Positions 34,500-45,338 of a DNA stretch of 64,000 nt are shown piece after piece (within the stretch, counting starts at the first letter, position 1; every line of letters begins with the position of its first letter). The position numbers and the translations under genes were made by a program. Source of the stretch: Albugo candida (Eukaryota; Oomycota; Peronosporomycetes; Albuginales; Albuginaceae). The stretch covers positions 682,001-746,000 of the forward strand of contig CAJNAR010000148.1 in the NCBI GenBank assembly GCA_905220665.1. Reading direction: 5' to 3'. The notes under the pieces are model-generated. The model ran no database searches and was not told where the DNA came from. It saw nothing but the letters and a program-made list of their open reading frames with translations.

Positions 34500-35444
34500 C
34501 TCATCCATCCATAAACTCACTATCTTCCGAGCCAAAACATTCTCTAGTATCTCTCCATTTCGGTATAAGATGTCATGCTTCAATGTATCCTGTACCGACT
34601 CAACAGCAGCAATTTTGTCCCGTTCCCATCGTTTCTTCTCTGCAAGTAAGTTTTGCTCCAAATAGCCCATATGCTTGACTTGTTGCTCCATGATATGTCG
34701 TGTTTGAGCTTCCTGCTCAGCAATTGTAGCAAGCATTTCCTGCTTCTCAATTCCAACTTTGTTCAAAGCAAGAATTTGTGCCTATTTTTCGGCAAGAACG
34801 GAAGTAAGATTGTCATGACTTGACAGGATTTCTCCATAAAGCTGCTTACACTCTTCTTCCCTGCAAACAGACAAGCTATGAAAGAAAAGTGCGATCAGAT
34901 CGACAGCTTGGCTGCTTGAGGGTTTGCCATTATGAAATGTATCAGCTCTTCAATGTTTTCAATGTTGATGGTTCTCAATCACACCGTCGAGGATTTCTCT
35001 GTTGCTAGTCTTCCTAATTTGGAGGAAAAGCGCTCATCTGCTATCATCCCCCAGCCTGCAATATTTCCAATAGCGAGCGATTCATTCTTGTGATTTTTCG
35101 TATTTTTCCATAACATCTTCTAAGCGTTTGGCACGATATGCCAAAACTCGTTCTCGAGCTTGAATCTGTGATTGCATAAGTTCTTTCGCCTCGCGCAGCT
35201 CCTTATTCATATCAGCATTTGCTCGTTTAAGAACCTCAAGCTCATCTTTTGCAGTCATAAGCTCGTCTTCGAGTCTCTGGTCGTTGAAAATGTGTTGGGA
35301 GATCGTTTTGAACTTTTCCATTGCATCTGCGGCCGACCCGAAAAAGTCAGACGCTTTTTTGGACACAATCATTCGGACAGTCTGTAGAGTCAGATAATCG
35401 CCCGAGCTACGACAATGGACAAAGCTAACCAGAAACCAACTCAT
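34500..35444 (-). pseudogene. coiled-coil gene, copy 2 (truncated and broken)
   Basis: N-terminal and central parts of the 507-residue protein encoded at 26060-27583, cut at the duplication junction so that roughly the C-terminal half is missing. Frames 35082-35444 (MIVSKKASDFFGSAADAMEK, preceded in frame by MSWFLVSFVHCRSSGDYLTL) and 34461-34766 (KQEMLATIAEQEAQ) are separated by stops and shifts. The preserved upstream part shows what the 5' end looked like before copy 1 lost it. Confidence 0.8.
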
Positions 35445-35718
35445 TCGCTGGTTATTTCAACTCTCGACAAGCGTTTTTACGATGGGTTCGGTGTAAGCGA
35501 CGAGATGATAGTAATGCATCGCGAATGATGGAAAGGAAGATGATCATATAGAAAATCTTTCAAAAACCAGTTCTTCACCTAATCTTCTTTGATAGCCTTG
35601 CCACTTATTAACATTTTATGTGACAAGGTCTTCCTAGCTGCAAAAGCTCGCTAATTTTAGATACCGATTCTATTATATATAGAAAGCAGCATCAATCCGA
35701 TAAACCGCGGACCGCTAG

Positions 35719-38060
35719 CTACAACTCATCTTTAGACGCTTTCTTGCTTTTCTTTTTCTTTCGTCTACTTCTTCCCTTGCGGTGACGTTTTTTGGGCTTT
35801 TCTTCAGCTTTCTTGAAAACTCGTTTTTGTTCCTTCTCCGCTTTGATAATTCCGTCCATAATATCGCTCACATCTTCGTTGTCGTCCTCTAGAAGGACAA
35901 CATTCTCCGTTTCAATCTCATCAAAACTGCATTCGTCCCGCAGTTCAGAAACAACGCCGATTGCGGACGTTCCAATTCGGCCTGTAATCACTCCTTTCAG
36001 TAAGTCTTGAAGGTTTTCAGCCTCAAACACGCCAATCATTGTCGCAAATCGTTGTTTCGACAGAGAATATACCGCAATCGTTGGCATTTGGTACAATCCA
36101 ACTTCAAAAGCTTCAGCAAAGTCTTTCTGACATTTACCGTTCGACCACATAAACACAAACGGCTCCTTTTGCTGCTTGCTGGAGATGGCTACTTTTGTAA
36201 ACGTGTCCATGTACTTGCTCAGCGTCGACTCCGGGTTTGACAGTGTGTCAATGTGGTTGCCAAAGAAACCGATCACGCAGATCTTGGAGCCGTCACAAAG
36301 CTTTTTCTGGTTTTCTTTGTTGAGGTAGGGAACTATATCGGAGGATGAGACACCATGAGGTCTTCAACATCTGTATCACCAGCTTTGAGCGATTGGCTCG
36401 TGTATCCAGGATATTTGTGAAGCACTGACAGCAGAAATCGGATAATGTTGAAGTAATTGTAGGTCCCTGCTTGCCTTTAATCATAACCGATCAAAAATGT
36501 TCTTTTCTCTGACTCGGGCTGATCAGGGACACTCGATTTGTCAGTAACAAAGCCCACAAGAGATGTCTTTTGCTTTGGTGGAATACCGTACTGTGCCTTG
36601 CTTTCCTTGTCGATTTTGACAGCTACTGCAAACGCAACATTGTGACCCGGAAGCGCTACTGATACAGCACGTATAATGGCGGAAACTTTTTCATTTTCAG
36701 TAAAGAACAAGACTGGCAAAGCATTGTCTGGTTCAGCTTGCTGAGCAAAGGGAGTGATCTCCAATGCTGAATGTAACACCTCCACCACGTGAGGAATACT
36801 TTCGATAACAGCCTCTACTGCTTCCTCAAGAGTCTTGTACTGGTGTGGAAGGTGCAAGTCTTTCAATTGTTTTCGGGACAGAACGGGATGCAGACGATCA
36901 GATTTGTCTTCGAGACCAACAGGGAATACGCGATATATCCCAGATCCTCCATATAGGTCACAAAGAGGCTGATTGGCGTCATCACAATTAACTGCAACAA
37001 GAGATATGATACCATATTTCCGAGTCAGTGTATTCTGGGTCTTTATCCACTCATTCGATGTTGCAGAAAGCGTATCGATATCTGACTGCGACCCAAAGTA
37101 AATGACCCAGAGTATTGTTGAATCGATAACGTATTCCTCAAATGTCGTCGTGTTAAGCATCTCGATCTGAACCCGGACTCGCGAGCTCTTTTTTGGCCGC
37201 GCAGTTTCGGACCAAAATGGCTTCAAAAAGCTTTTGACATCATTGTACGAGTTTACTTTATCGGTCGTAATGTCTGACCAATGTATACCTTGATCCTGGA
37301 ATGACGTCAGAGCCACCAACGCTGACCTTTTTTCAGTCTTCAATTTCGCAAACAAAGCGTCAAAGTCGTACTTGTCCTTTTTCTCTACCATTGACTCCAT
37401 CGTCCTTATGTACACAAAGTGCACTCCTTGATCGTGTGACTCAATCGATAACGCCCGGTACACGTGTGGAATTTGTCTGGTTTTGCCAACCAAAATGACA
37501 GCATTCATTTTGTGTTTCGCTTTAGTAAATATCTTCTGCAAGCTTTTCACTGGGTCTCGGTGCGTAGTCATATTTGCGATGTTAACCGCTGGATTGGATG
37601 CCTTGATACGTTCTTTCAGATCATCGAATCCACTCGATAGTGCTTTATCGGCGTACAAGACTTCCATTGTTCTATACATATCTCCCGTGTAAGGATTCTT
37701 CTTCGGAGTCTCAAAGAACATGACCAAAGCTGGGAACTGGGGTAATTTCCACGAGACGACAGTCTTTAACGTTCCATTCGGTGCAGAGCCCGAATGGAGT
37801 ACGCCAAAGACAGCAGCACTATGCAACTCCTCAGCCAAAGAGACAAAAGCGGTGTGTTTTTGTTGTACATATTGTTCGATACCATCACTCTATTTGGAGT
37901 CGGACTCGGACTCGGATCCGGAATTGACGATGTATAGCACGTGCACTTTGAGATCTGATTGGAACACTTGGGAATCTGAATCATTTTGTGTATAGCGTAT
38001 AGCTGCATTGGTCGCTGTCGTAATAGCAGCCAGCAACAAGAGGGTCAAAAAGCTAGCTAT
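35719..38060 (-). pseudogene. PDI/thioredoxin-like ER protein with KDEL, copy 2 (broken)
   Basis: Longer open stretches than copy 1: 36477-37838 (453 codons) and 35719-36276 (185 codons), the latter ending SKKASKDEL, an ER-retention signal. Order: signal peptide region, thioredoxin-like domains lacking CXXC (VIYFGSQSDIDTLSATSNEW aligns with the PDI active-site segment), acidic stretch, and basic tail. Lesions: the start ATG is ATA (38058-38060), TAG at 37890-37892, TAA at 36477-36479 where copy 1 has AAA, and a frameshift between about 36290 and 36345. It therefore carries independent breaks from copy 1. If any of these were sequence errors, this would be a lumenal ER chaperone-like protein of about 750 residues. 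Confidence 0.78.
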
Positions 38061-38378
38061 GTGAACGACTGGTGTTATGCAATTTCTCCAAATTGATTTT
38101 GATTCGGAAGCACGTTCACAGAATGTTGGAGAATGATGACACGGGCCGGTGCTGTAGCCACACTAGGTATACGTGTATACGACAATGTATCAGGAACTTA
38201 TATTGCTTGAAACAGGATTCAATTGCACATTATTGACCAATTATATCAATTTTATTGCAAATGCGCGGTCTTCTAGCAACGATAGTGCGCAATGTCAATA
38301 CAAGGTCATACGCGAGTTTATATGGGTACATGCTTCGTGACACACCAACATTAACGATCTGGTCGCTAGCTGTCGCTT

Positions 38379-39269
38379 CTATAGAATACCTAATTGGTGG
38401 CAGGTTGCTAGAATGTTTTCTGGAGTGATGTAGTGGTACTTTTCATCGAGGTAGAGAATCGCTCGGTGCACATTAGCAATGTTTCTTCTATCTCGAACGC
38501 TCATAGACTGTCGCGCATGCTCTTCCCTTTTCTTCGCCCATATCTCAGCTTTTGTTTCCATAACTTCCGACGCTGAAGTCTGGTTATCTTGAAGATTAGA
38601 TCCGGTGTCTTCTTGCATACTGCGGGTGATCCACATGTATCCGTTCGTCCCAATGATAACATCGATGTTCAGGTCCTCCCCAAGTGTGATCATATGCTGC
38701 TTCATCCGTTTTACCAAAGCGGGGGAAACGCAAACAAATTGCCCATTCTCTAGTTTTCCATAACGCAAGCTACGAGTGTGCAGAGTTAGCGTACCATCGT
38801 ACCGAACTTCCTGAATCTCAGCACTGATGAGATCATTTTCTTGGAAAAAGTTTCGCATCTGCAGTTGATCTTCATATGTTCTTCTCCGCTGTGCTCCACC
38901 CGGAAGATATACAGCACTTAAAAGTAGCAATGCGTGATGCTGGCCATTCACATCGATTTTCCAGCGTTTATTCCCCACTTCTACGACTCGACCGACCACA
39001 ATGTCCCCGACTTCTCCAGAGTATCGAGATGCGATCGGCCGAACGGATATGAGTTGATTCACTCTGTCTACGACACCAGCAACACTGGCAATTAGTTCTT
39101 GATTACCAAAGTACGTTCCGTGCCCTCGTAAAAAAGCTCCACTTGTGCTATTGATCACTTGGCCGGGTAGCACAATTCCGAAATGCTCGTGTGTAGGCTC
39201 TATTTCACACGCTTCATTATCCCCGTATTCATGTTGCGCGCTGGCACTCGCTCGGACAGTAATGTCCAT
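38379..39269 (-). CDS. RRP4: RNA exosome subunit Rrp4 (EXOSC2-like)
   Basis: 296 residues, close to the 293 of human EXOSC2. Rrp4 is one of the three S1/KH cap proteins of the RNA exosome, which guides RNA into the core for 3'-5' decay and rRNA processing. The N-terminal domain shows GIVLPGQVINSTSGAFLRGH and SVAGVVDRVNQLI. The S1 domain shows GEVGDIVVGRVVEVGNKRWK and LPGGAQRRR. The KH region contains GTNGYMWITR, the GxNG signature typical of Rrp4. The broken sister copy lies at 30190-31025, so this is the working copy in the window. It lies 100 bp from the metallophosphatase at 39370 and is transcribed in the same direction. Confidence 0.93.
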   Translation of the reverse strand: MDITVRASASAQHEYGDNEACEIEPTHEHFGIVLPGQVINSTSGAFLRGHGTYFGNQELIASVAGVVDRVNQLISVRPIASRYSGEVGDIVVGRVVEVGNKRWKIDVNGQHHALLLLSAVYLPGGAQRRRTYEDQLQMRNFFQENDLISAEIQEVRYDGTLTLHTRSLRYGKLENGQFVCVSPALVKRMKQHMITLGEDLNIDVIIGTNGYMWITRSMQEDTGSNLQDNQTSASEVMETKAEIWAKKREEHARQSMSVRDRRNIANVHRAILYLDEKYHYITPENILATCHQLGIL

Positions 39270-39369
39270 TTATTAGGCGTAATTAACCTAGCGTGGTCGA
39301 CATTATTATAATCGCTTTACAAGTACAGTCAAAATGGTAAAGAATAAAAGCGATGATTAATGAGTATAT

Positions 39370-40701
39370 TCAAGATGATTGGAGATTCGATACACTCTTG
39401 CTTGAAGAAGATGCTTCGTCAATTATTCGCGGAATTTTGACTGTCTCAATTACTTTATAACCATCCTGTGAGCCAGCATCTACAACAACAAATTCAGCTG
39501 TAATCTCTGTTTTGGTAAAAGACAATCCAATAAATCCAAAAGATGTTGAGTCTATCAATTTGAAGTTTTTTGTCGCGGCCTTTTCCATCTTTTTTCTACC
39601 TTTATCCTTTTCAAGCTTAGTTCCACCTCCATTTCCACTTGTGAGATAAGTAGTAGAGCCGAGTTGATCCATAGCCATCAGGTGAGTGTGGCCATTTAAG
39701 TATAAGGAGATTTTGCATTTTTCAAAAAGTTCGATCCAACGCTCTCGTTTGTTGGCATCCATGTCCGTTATCACGTTATAATGTGAGACCACCACTTTGT
39801 GGTCCGCTTTAGAATTGCAAGCTTCCTTTACCATTTCATATGATGCTTGTTCCCACTCATCCAAATGTTTAATGCATGCCTCCACAACATCAGATTTAGT
39901 CTTACATTTTTGCATAGATTCTAATGCTTCTTTGTCATAAGTTTGACACCCGTTATCCTTCACTAGCCCCGATTTGCACTGGCAGCAGATACTAGCCGCC
40001 CTCGTGGTCTTGACCGAGTTCATGTCCACGAAGAACACGTCAACAACAAGATCATCCTTGATTAATCTCTTCTTATGATACTTTTCTTTCGGATGCCATT
40101 GTGGATGCTTGTAGGTTTTTTGTCCTTCTACCCTTCGGTCGAGCGCCTCAATCACCTCATCTGCAGTTTCGCACGGTCTGCTAGTTTCTTCCGTTATGTC
40201 ATCAAAGCACAAGTAGCGTGTGGCACCAACATCATGATTTCCAAAACACCCATACCACATTATGTTCTGCTCATGCAATCCCTTGTAAGGTATGTCATAG
40301 CTGAATTTCATTCGAGTCCCCGCGCGCAGTGGTGTCACTCCGCTGGGGTACATACTGTCTCCCACATCAAAAACATATTTTACGTCATATCTTTTGGACC
40401 ACTTAGTCATGATAGTCGCCACAGACTTTTGATTTTTTACCATTTCATCGTTTTTATCGTCGGTCATTTCGGCGCCCCAATCGCCCAGTGCGATCACATT
40501 GATCCGATTCGACTGGCTCTCCCTCGATTTACCATAAGTCGAATGGGTGAAGCTTGAGGGGGTAACGCTCGATTCAGCATATATCGAGTGGGTCTGAGTG
40601 GAATTAGTAAAGGTCGGATGGGTTGGTGAGATCGGCGGGGTGTGGGCCGCTTGGATGTCAGATAAAGCCACCGCAGATAGAATTGACGTGTACCTGACCA
40701 T
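39370..40701 (-). CDS. secreted metallophosphatase 2
   Basis: 443 residues, with the same family and motifs as the gene at 31126: ALGDWGAE, DVGDSMYPSG, CFGNHDVG, VSHYNVIT and NGHTHLMA, so the two-metal site is complete. The Cys-rich insert (ASICCQC with later Cys) is present. Its N-terminus differs: after a short hydrophobic start there is a Ser/Thr/Pro/His-rich stretch of about 50 residues (SSVTPSSFTHSTYGK) that could be O-glycosylated or a linker. It occupies the same place in duplication unit 2 as metallophosphatase 1 in unit 1, but the proteins share only about half their residues by eye, while the flanking non-coding DNA is much more alike. Confidence 0.9.
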   Translation of the reverse strand: MVRYTSILSAVALSDIQAAHTPPISPTHPTFTNSTQTHSIYAESSVTPSSFTHSTYGKSRESQSNRINVIALGDWGAEMTDDKNDEMVKNQKSVATIMTKWSKRYDVKYVFDVGDSMYPSGVTPLRAGTRMKFSYDIPYKGLHEQNIMWYGCFGNHDVGATRYLCFDDITEETSRPCETADEVIEALDRRVEGQKTYKHPQWHPKEKYHKKRLIKDDLVVDVFFVDMNSVKTTRAASICCQCKSGLVKDNGCQTYDKEALESMQKCKTKSDVVEACIKHLDEWEQASYEMVKEACNSKADHKVVVSHYNVITDMDANKRERWIELFEKCKISLYLNGHTHLMAMDQLGSTTYLTSGNGGGTKLEKDKGRKKMEKAATKNFKLIDSTSFGFIGLSFTKTEITAEFVVVDAGSQDGYKVIETVKIPRIIDEASSSSKSVSNLQSS

Positions 40702-40718
40702 ACTTGCGCTTGTTGCGA

Positions 40719-40735
40719 GAAATTGAAATGTGAGC
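40719..40735 (-). promoter_or_regulatory. oomycete-type initiator upstream of metallophosphatase 2
   Basis: The minus strand reads GCTCACATTTCAATTTC, close to the oomycete core promoter GCTCATTYBNCAWTTT, and lies 18-34 bp upstream of the ATG. The position supports the chosen start and predicts a very short 5' UTR. Confidence 0.6.
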
Positions 40736-40739
40736 TGAG

Positions 40740-41530
40740 ATCACGAATGATCAGAATGCGCAAATCTTGCCATCCTACGCCTCATGCAAGCCCATCAGAC
40801 ACAAATTTCGGATGATTATAATTCTTCAAAATCGGAATAGCGTTCCGAGATTTGATTGGGTGTTATATAATTCGAATACTGCTTTTTCTACAATAGAAAT
40901 GTATTGTTTGACTCGAGCAATCATGTCGCGTCATTTTAGACTGAAGGATCTAAGTTTCTGAATACTAGATACCTGAGAGGCATTTGTAGGACACCACAAT
41001 ATGAGATGTCTGAAAACGATCTCTTTTTCGCCCTATTACGCTGCTAGTGATGTATGTGATCAATTGCTTCTGCCTGCTGAGGATTCGGGACATATTTGAG
41101 TGACTGCGACATCTGACCGAAGTGTGGGATCGTAAATTTTTCAGCTTCTTGTCGCACCAAGTACGTAAGATTGGCTGTGGTATCGAGTGCTGTGACAAAG
41201 GAAGAGCTTGCAGCGCAGGAAAATTGAATTGGTAAGAAAAAATTACATGTAGTCGTGTGCTGCGCAAGACACAGCGTATATAGTTCTTGTCGCTTAATAT
41301 TGTGCCATTCGATACTAGGCAACGAATGGGACGATCTACCATATTGGCCAATCTATCTCAATGCTCCACCTAAGCTGTCATGTCACAAAAAGTGAGCTAA
41401 AATGTAGAAAGGCAGCATACAATTGTTCTTGTCGGTCTCGTCTAGTCAACAGATAGCTAAGTTTAAAGAAAACTTCTAGAAGCAAAGCGCAGATATACCG
41501 TAAGCACTTACATGGAATTTTCGCACGATT
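40740..41530. other. duplicated upstream region, non-coding
   Basis: Counterpart of 32433-33149 in duplication unit 2, with long shared runs (for example AATAGCGTTCCGAGATTTG). Minus-strand frames here (40965-41351, 41044-41322) are not conserved in the sister unit and are not supported as genes. Confidence 0.6.
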
Positions 41531-41539
41531 CAGTCTTTT

Positions 41540-41760
41540 TATTGGATACTTTCTTCGGAAGGTTCACTTGATCCTTTTATGTTCTCCTTTACCTGAAGAA
41601 TAAACAGGACGTGTATGTCGCAATTGCGCCATGTTGGCGATTCATATCGATTCCTTATCATTTCTTCTCTATCTCCACGCCTCGACCACCAACAAGGTCA
41701 CCTACTTCTTCGGCTTCCGTAACGCGATCGATGTAAGAGATATCCTTTTATTTAGACACT
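41540..41760 (-). pseudogene. ancient Rrp4 relic in unit 2
   Basis: Matches the S1-domain region of Rrp4. CCATGTTGGCGATTCATATC near 41628 corresponds to the VNGQHHA segment, and CTCCACGCCTCGACCACCAA near 41675 corresponds to the GDIVVGRVV segment. It pairs with 33150-33490 in unit 1. No open frame. Confidence 0.6.
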
Positions 41761-41799
41761 TCAACGGGTGATAACTTTAGCCGCACGTTGGCAGACTTA

Positions 41800-42965
41800 A
41801 CATCGGCTCTAGCACATGAGACACAATTTTGCAATACTAAGAAGCCATACTCGATAGAGTAAAAATGCAATAATAAATACAAGCGGAAAACATATTCTGC
41901 CCAGAGTAGGTTGAACTTGGAAACTCACAATTAAAACGATTTCGCTCTGTGGGCTTCATCTTTTGCAAAGTGAATATGCGGCCTACTTGATATCCCGTGA
42001 CTTGAATATCTGATTCAGTCTTCGCGATCGTTGTGTCATCTTTCGAAGTAACATATTGAACTGGAACTCTTTTTTGCGGTAGAAGACAACGTCGTGAATC
42101 CATACAAACATGTCTCCTGTTTCCAAACTGTGGTTCACATGGTAGGATTGAGAACGACCTCGTTAAAGTAAATATACCACCGCACTCTTGATATGCAATC
42201 CCGTGAGTGTGGTCACTTAGTGATGTGATGATTTTACATTCAATAAGTGCCTTGGGCCAAAACGATCTCGTTTCAAGCCTTCTAAGTGCAGCAGCGCGTC
42301 GTAATGAGAGATCAGCGGTTTGTGATCAACTTTGACGAGCAGGCTTTATCATTCACCAGTCGCAATGAATTTTCTTCCTTATCGTCCAGAAAGTCACTCC
42401 ACGGCTTCATAATATCGATTCTACTACTGGCACATCGAGGATCTTCGACGGTGACATCCTTTTCTTTCAGTCATATATACCACCCTAGCCATCGCACGGA
42501 CAGCATATGTTTGCGACTCCAATGATTTCAGCCGAGTTCATATCCACAAAAAACACATCAAGAATAAGTTCACTCTTGTGTGCGTTTCCAGGTACGATGG
42601 TTCTTTTGGATGCCACAGGCTGTTGTATTCGACATAGGAACGTTCTGCTGTTCACCCCTCAGTAGTTTTAGGCAGAATTTACTTGGATTACGGTACTTAT
42701 GATGCTGTCTAGCTTGTTGCACAATTACTTCCACCAGCAACATAGCGATTTCCAAGAACCCCCATCGCCACCTAGCTTTCTGATCATACACTATCATTTG
42801 ATTCGCATTTAAGTATGAATTGTCCACGATCCATCACATCAAAATAGTCGCAATATTCGACTCAAAGACCGATGGTGACTGCCACAACAGGTTGCGTTGC
42901 GACACACTTTATTTGTAGTTGGGCACCCGGATCGCCTAGTGCCATCACATCAACCTTTGATCAAA
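41800..42965 (-). pseudogene. metallophosphatase relic C
   Basis: More complete than relic B. It runs from the C-terminal region (41837-42103 still reads VTGYQVGRIFTLQKMKP, like ITGFEVAYSFSIPAAK of the intact gene at 45339) through the GHTH-equivalent near 42180, the SHYN-equivalent near 42300 and the VDMNS-equivalent near 42535, to GGGCACCCGGATCGCCTAGTG near 42916, the GDWGAP-equivalent. Frames are broken throughout. Confidence 0.75.
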
Positions 42966-45338
42966 GGTCGACTCGGTCTCAGCCAAATAGCTTCAAGCGA
43001 CCAGTGATATAATTTACAGATACCTGCCACGTGTCTGATTCTTGTCAACATTATATTGCGAGCTGAAACAGCGACTTTGATAAAACATAAGTGCTTGAAA
43101 CATGCTCGGCCTTTACAGAAGCCTAATCGCAAAGTTTCCTTCGAGCATCAGCTGAAATGTTCGCGAAATATGCACATGCGTTCATTCTTGTCAGACAAAC
43201 CGGTGCTAAAGGAGTGAGCGTTTTGTGTATATAACTAGTAGTAACTCAGAGCTTTATGAATCCATACTCCTCATGAAATAGAAGCGTCTACTTCATGTAT
43301 TCGTCGAATCAAAGCATGCAGTACTTATTTCTGATTACTTTGAGACTGGTGAAAGTCGATCAGCATCTGTGGCACATCTTGTTTCACAGTCCACCATTGA
43401 ACATGTAAAGCATCGTGTAAGACGCCTAAGTAGCCATATGAAACAACACAGCTTGCAGCAGACGGGACGGGGAGTGGTTGCTGGCAGCTGAGTTGTGGGG
43501 CAAACTCAGATAGTTAAGATAGTTCCTGCTGAATGAGGTTGCGATCATACTAGAATTCCACGTTTCCGCTGTGCGAGCTTTAATAAATCGCCAAATGTTT
43601 ACGGTTTAAGCTGGTGAACTGAATTTGGTAGTCCCTTCGTATCTGAAGATGAAATGCTCCCTCCGTCTGTGCTTGATCACCTCCATCACCTCGGTCACTT
43701 CAAAAGAAGCGAGCTGAAATGCGGGGTCGCTCATTTGGTTCGAGGGTAGTTCAAATAGAATCGGAGACATTTAATTTGGGCACGTGGATCTGCTGTGTCG
43801 ATCCTTAAGCTCATGAGATAACTAATGTCACTGGGTCACATATTCTGTAACTTACTACCTATGCCTTATAAAGGCAAGGACATCTGTGCATGTTATTCTC
43901 GATGAGCAGGTGAAAAGAAAGCCAGATGCAATTGAAAGCTAGAATCTGTACACATGGACTCGGTGTCTCCACGCAGGCAAACTAAATCATAATACTCATG
44001 GACGTATGATCTGAGCGGGTTCTTTACAAATACACGAATTGCTTGTGTCGAAGCAGTCATCATTTTCTAATGTTTATTCTTTCAGTTCTATTGGTGTCTC
44101 ATGTCACTTCTCACAACACCAAGAGATGATGACAACACCCTCGCAAACTATCTTTTAGATCGCAAACTATCTTGTTACGTAAGCGACAAAAATGATGAAA
44201 TGGACGTGGTATCATTATGGATATGCATTTTTATGGTTAGCGCTCGTCTCTCCTTCCGTGTATTTTCATCGATATGCTTAACATCTTATTCAGTGAGCTT
44301 TTTCTCCTCAAGAGCTGAGCAAACATGCTGCCAAATATTCTGAGAGGCTACTCAGCGATGCCCCAAGCAATTAGCCTTTCGTTGTAGTCCTAGCTAGCAC
44401 AGTCGGCTCAATCATTGCTCACGTATTCCACGTTGACTACTGGTTAGTTTTACAAACGTGAGGCTTAATTTCAAAATCTCGTAAACTTGTCACTTCCAGA
44501 CGCATGCGCATTGGCGTATACCAAAGCACTCGTCCAATCTTTGTAAGAATAGGTGTACAATATCCTATTGGCCTCATTACTTGTACTTGTACGTCTCAAG
44601 TAGTACTAAAAAAAGCTATACTTTAAGCTTGTTGAATAGTTTCGCAATGATTTCCTGCAGTTTACTATCACAATGATGGCACAAGAATCTCATTCGGTAA
44701 GCGGACATCATCCGACTTTCTTCCACCTGAAACGCAAAATAAGGGAGTCTTCTTTCATCAGTAAAAGGCTTCCAATGTCAACTTTGGTATTGAGCATTCT
44801 TACGAGTTCCTTACCACATGAATTGTAGATAAAAGAATCTGTTTGCCGTTCGATTGCACTTGACAATCTAGACCTCACTAAGATCATGTCAAGCAACTTG
44901 ATTCATATCGTTCCGATTGACTCTAAAAAAACACCTTGGTGAATATTCTTAGCCCGTTCGAGTAGAATGTACTCGTTCCCAACCTCACACAGGGGACATG
45001 TAGACATGGCTCTCGACTAATCTGAACGTGTAGCTGATCTTTGTCTTCGAAGAACGCAAAAACGCAAAATCGTCTAGAAAACGTGGAACTACATGGTGCT
45101 CAATCCTCGAGACTGTATTTCTATGCTTTGGTCGCTCACAGAGTTAAACCAGGAAGCAGGCGAATGAGTGAGGGATGCAGCATCAGTACGTGAGGTTGGG
45201 CCTTCACATGTTTCTTACTTGGCACGAGAAAATACTTGAGCTAAATCCAGTGTTATGCGCATTATGAAATCGAAAAACATGACAAAATGTGAGCGACAAT
45301 CAAAACAGTGTATTCAAGATAGCCGTTAGAGTAAGCAA
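42966..45338. other. unrecognised region, no supported gene
   Basis: About 2.4 kb. Short frames at 44101-44343 (+, with a hydrophobic stretch) and 44708-44896 (-) are not recognisable and lack supporting context. No transposon or phosphatase similarity was seen. It may contain decayed genes. Confidence 0.4.

Larger units (their letters stand above)
34496..42795. repeat. tandem segmental duplication, unit 2
   Basis: Second copy of the block described for 26750-34495. The left junction joins the middle of metallophosphatase relic B directly to the middle of the coiled-coil gene, a novel joint that fixes the duplication breakpoint. The right end lies where relic C continues beyond the sequence present in relic B, near 42790. 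Confidence 0.88.
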
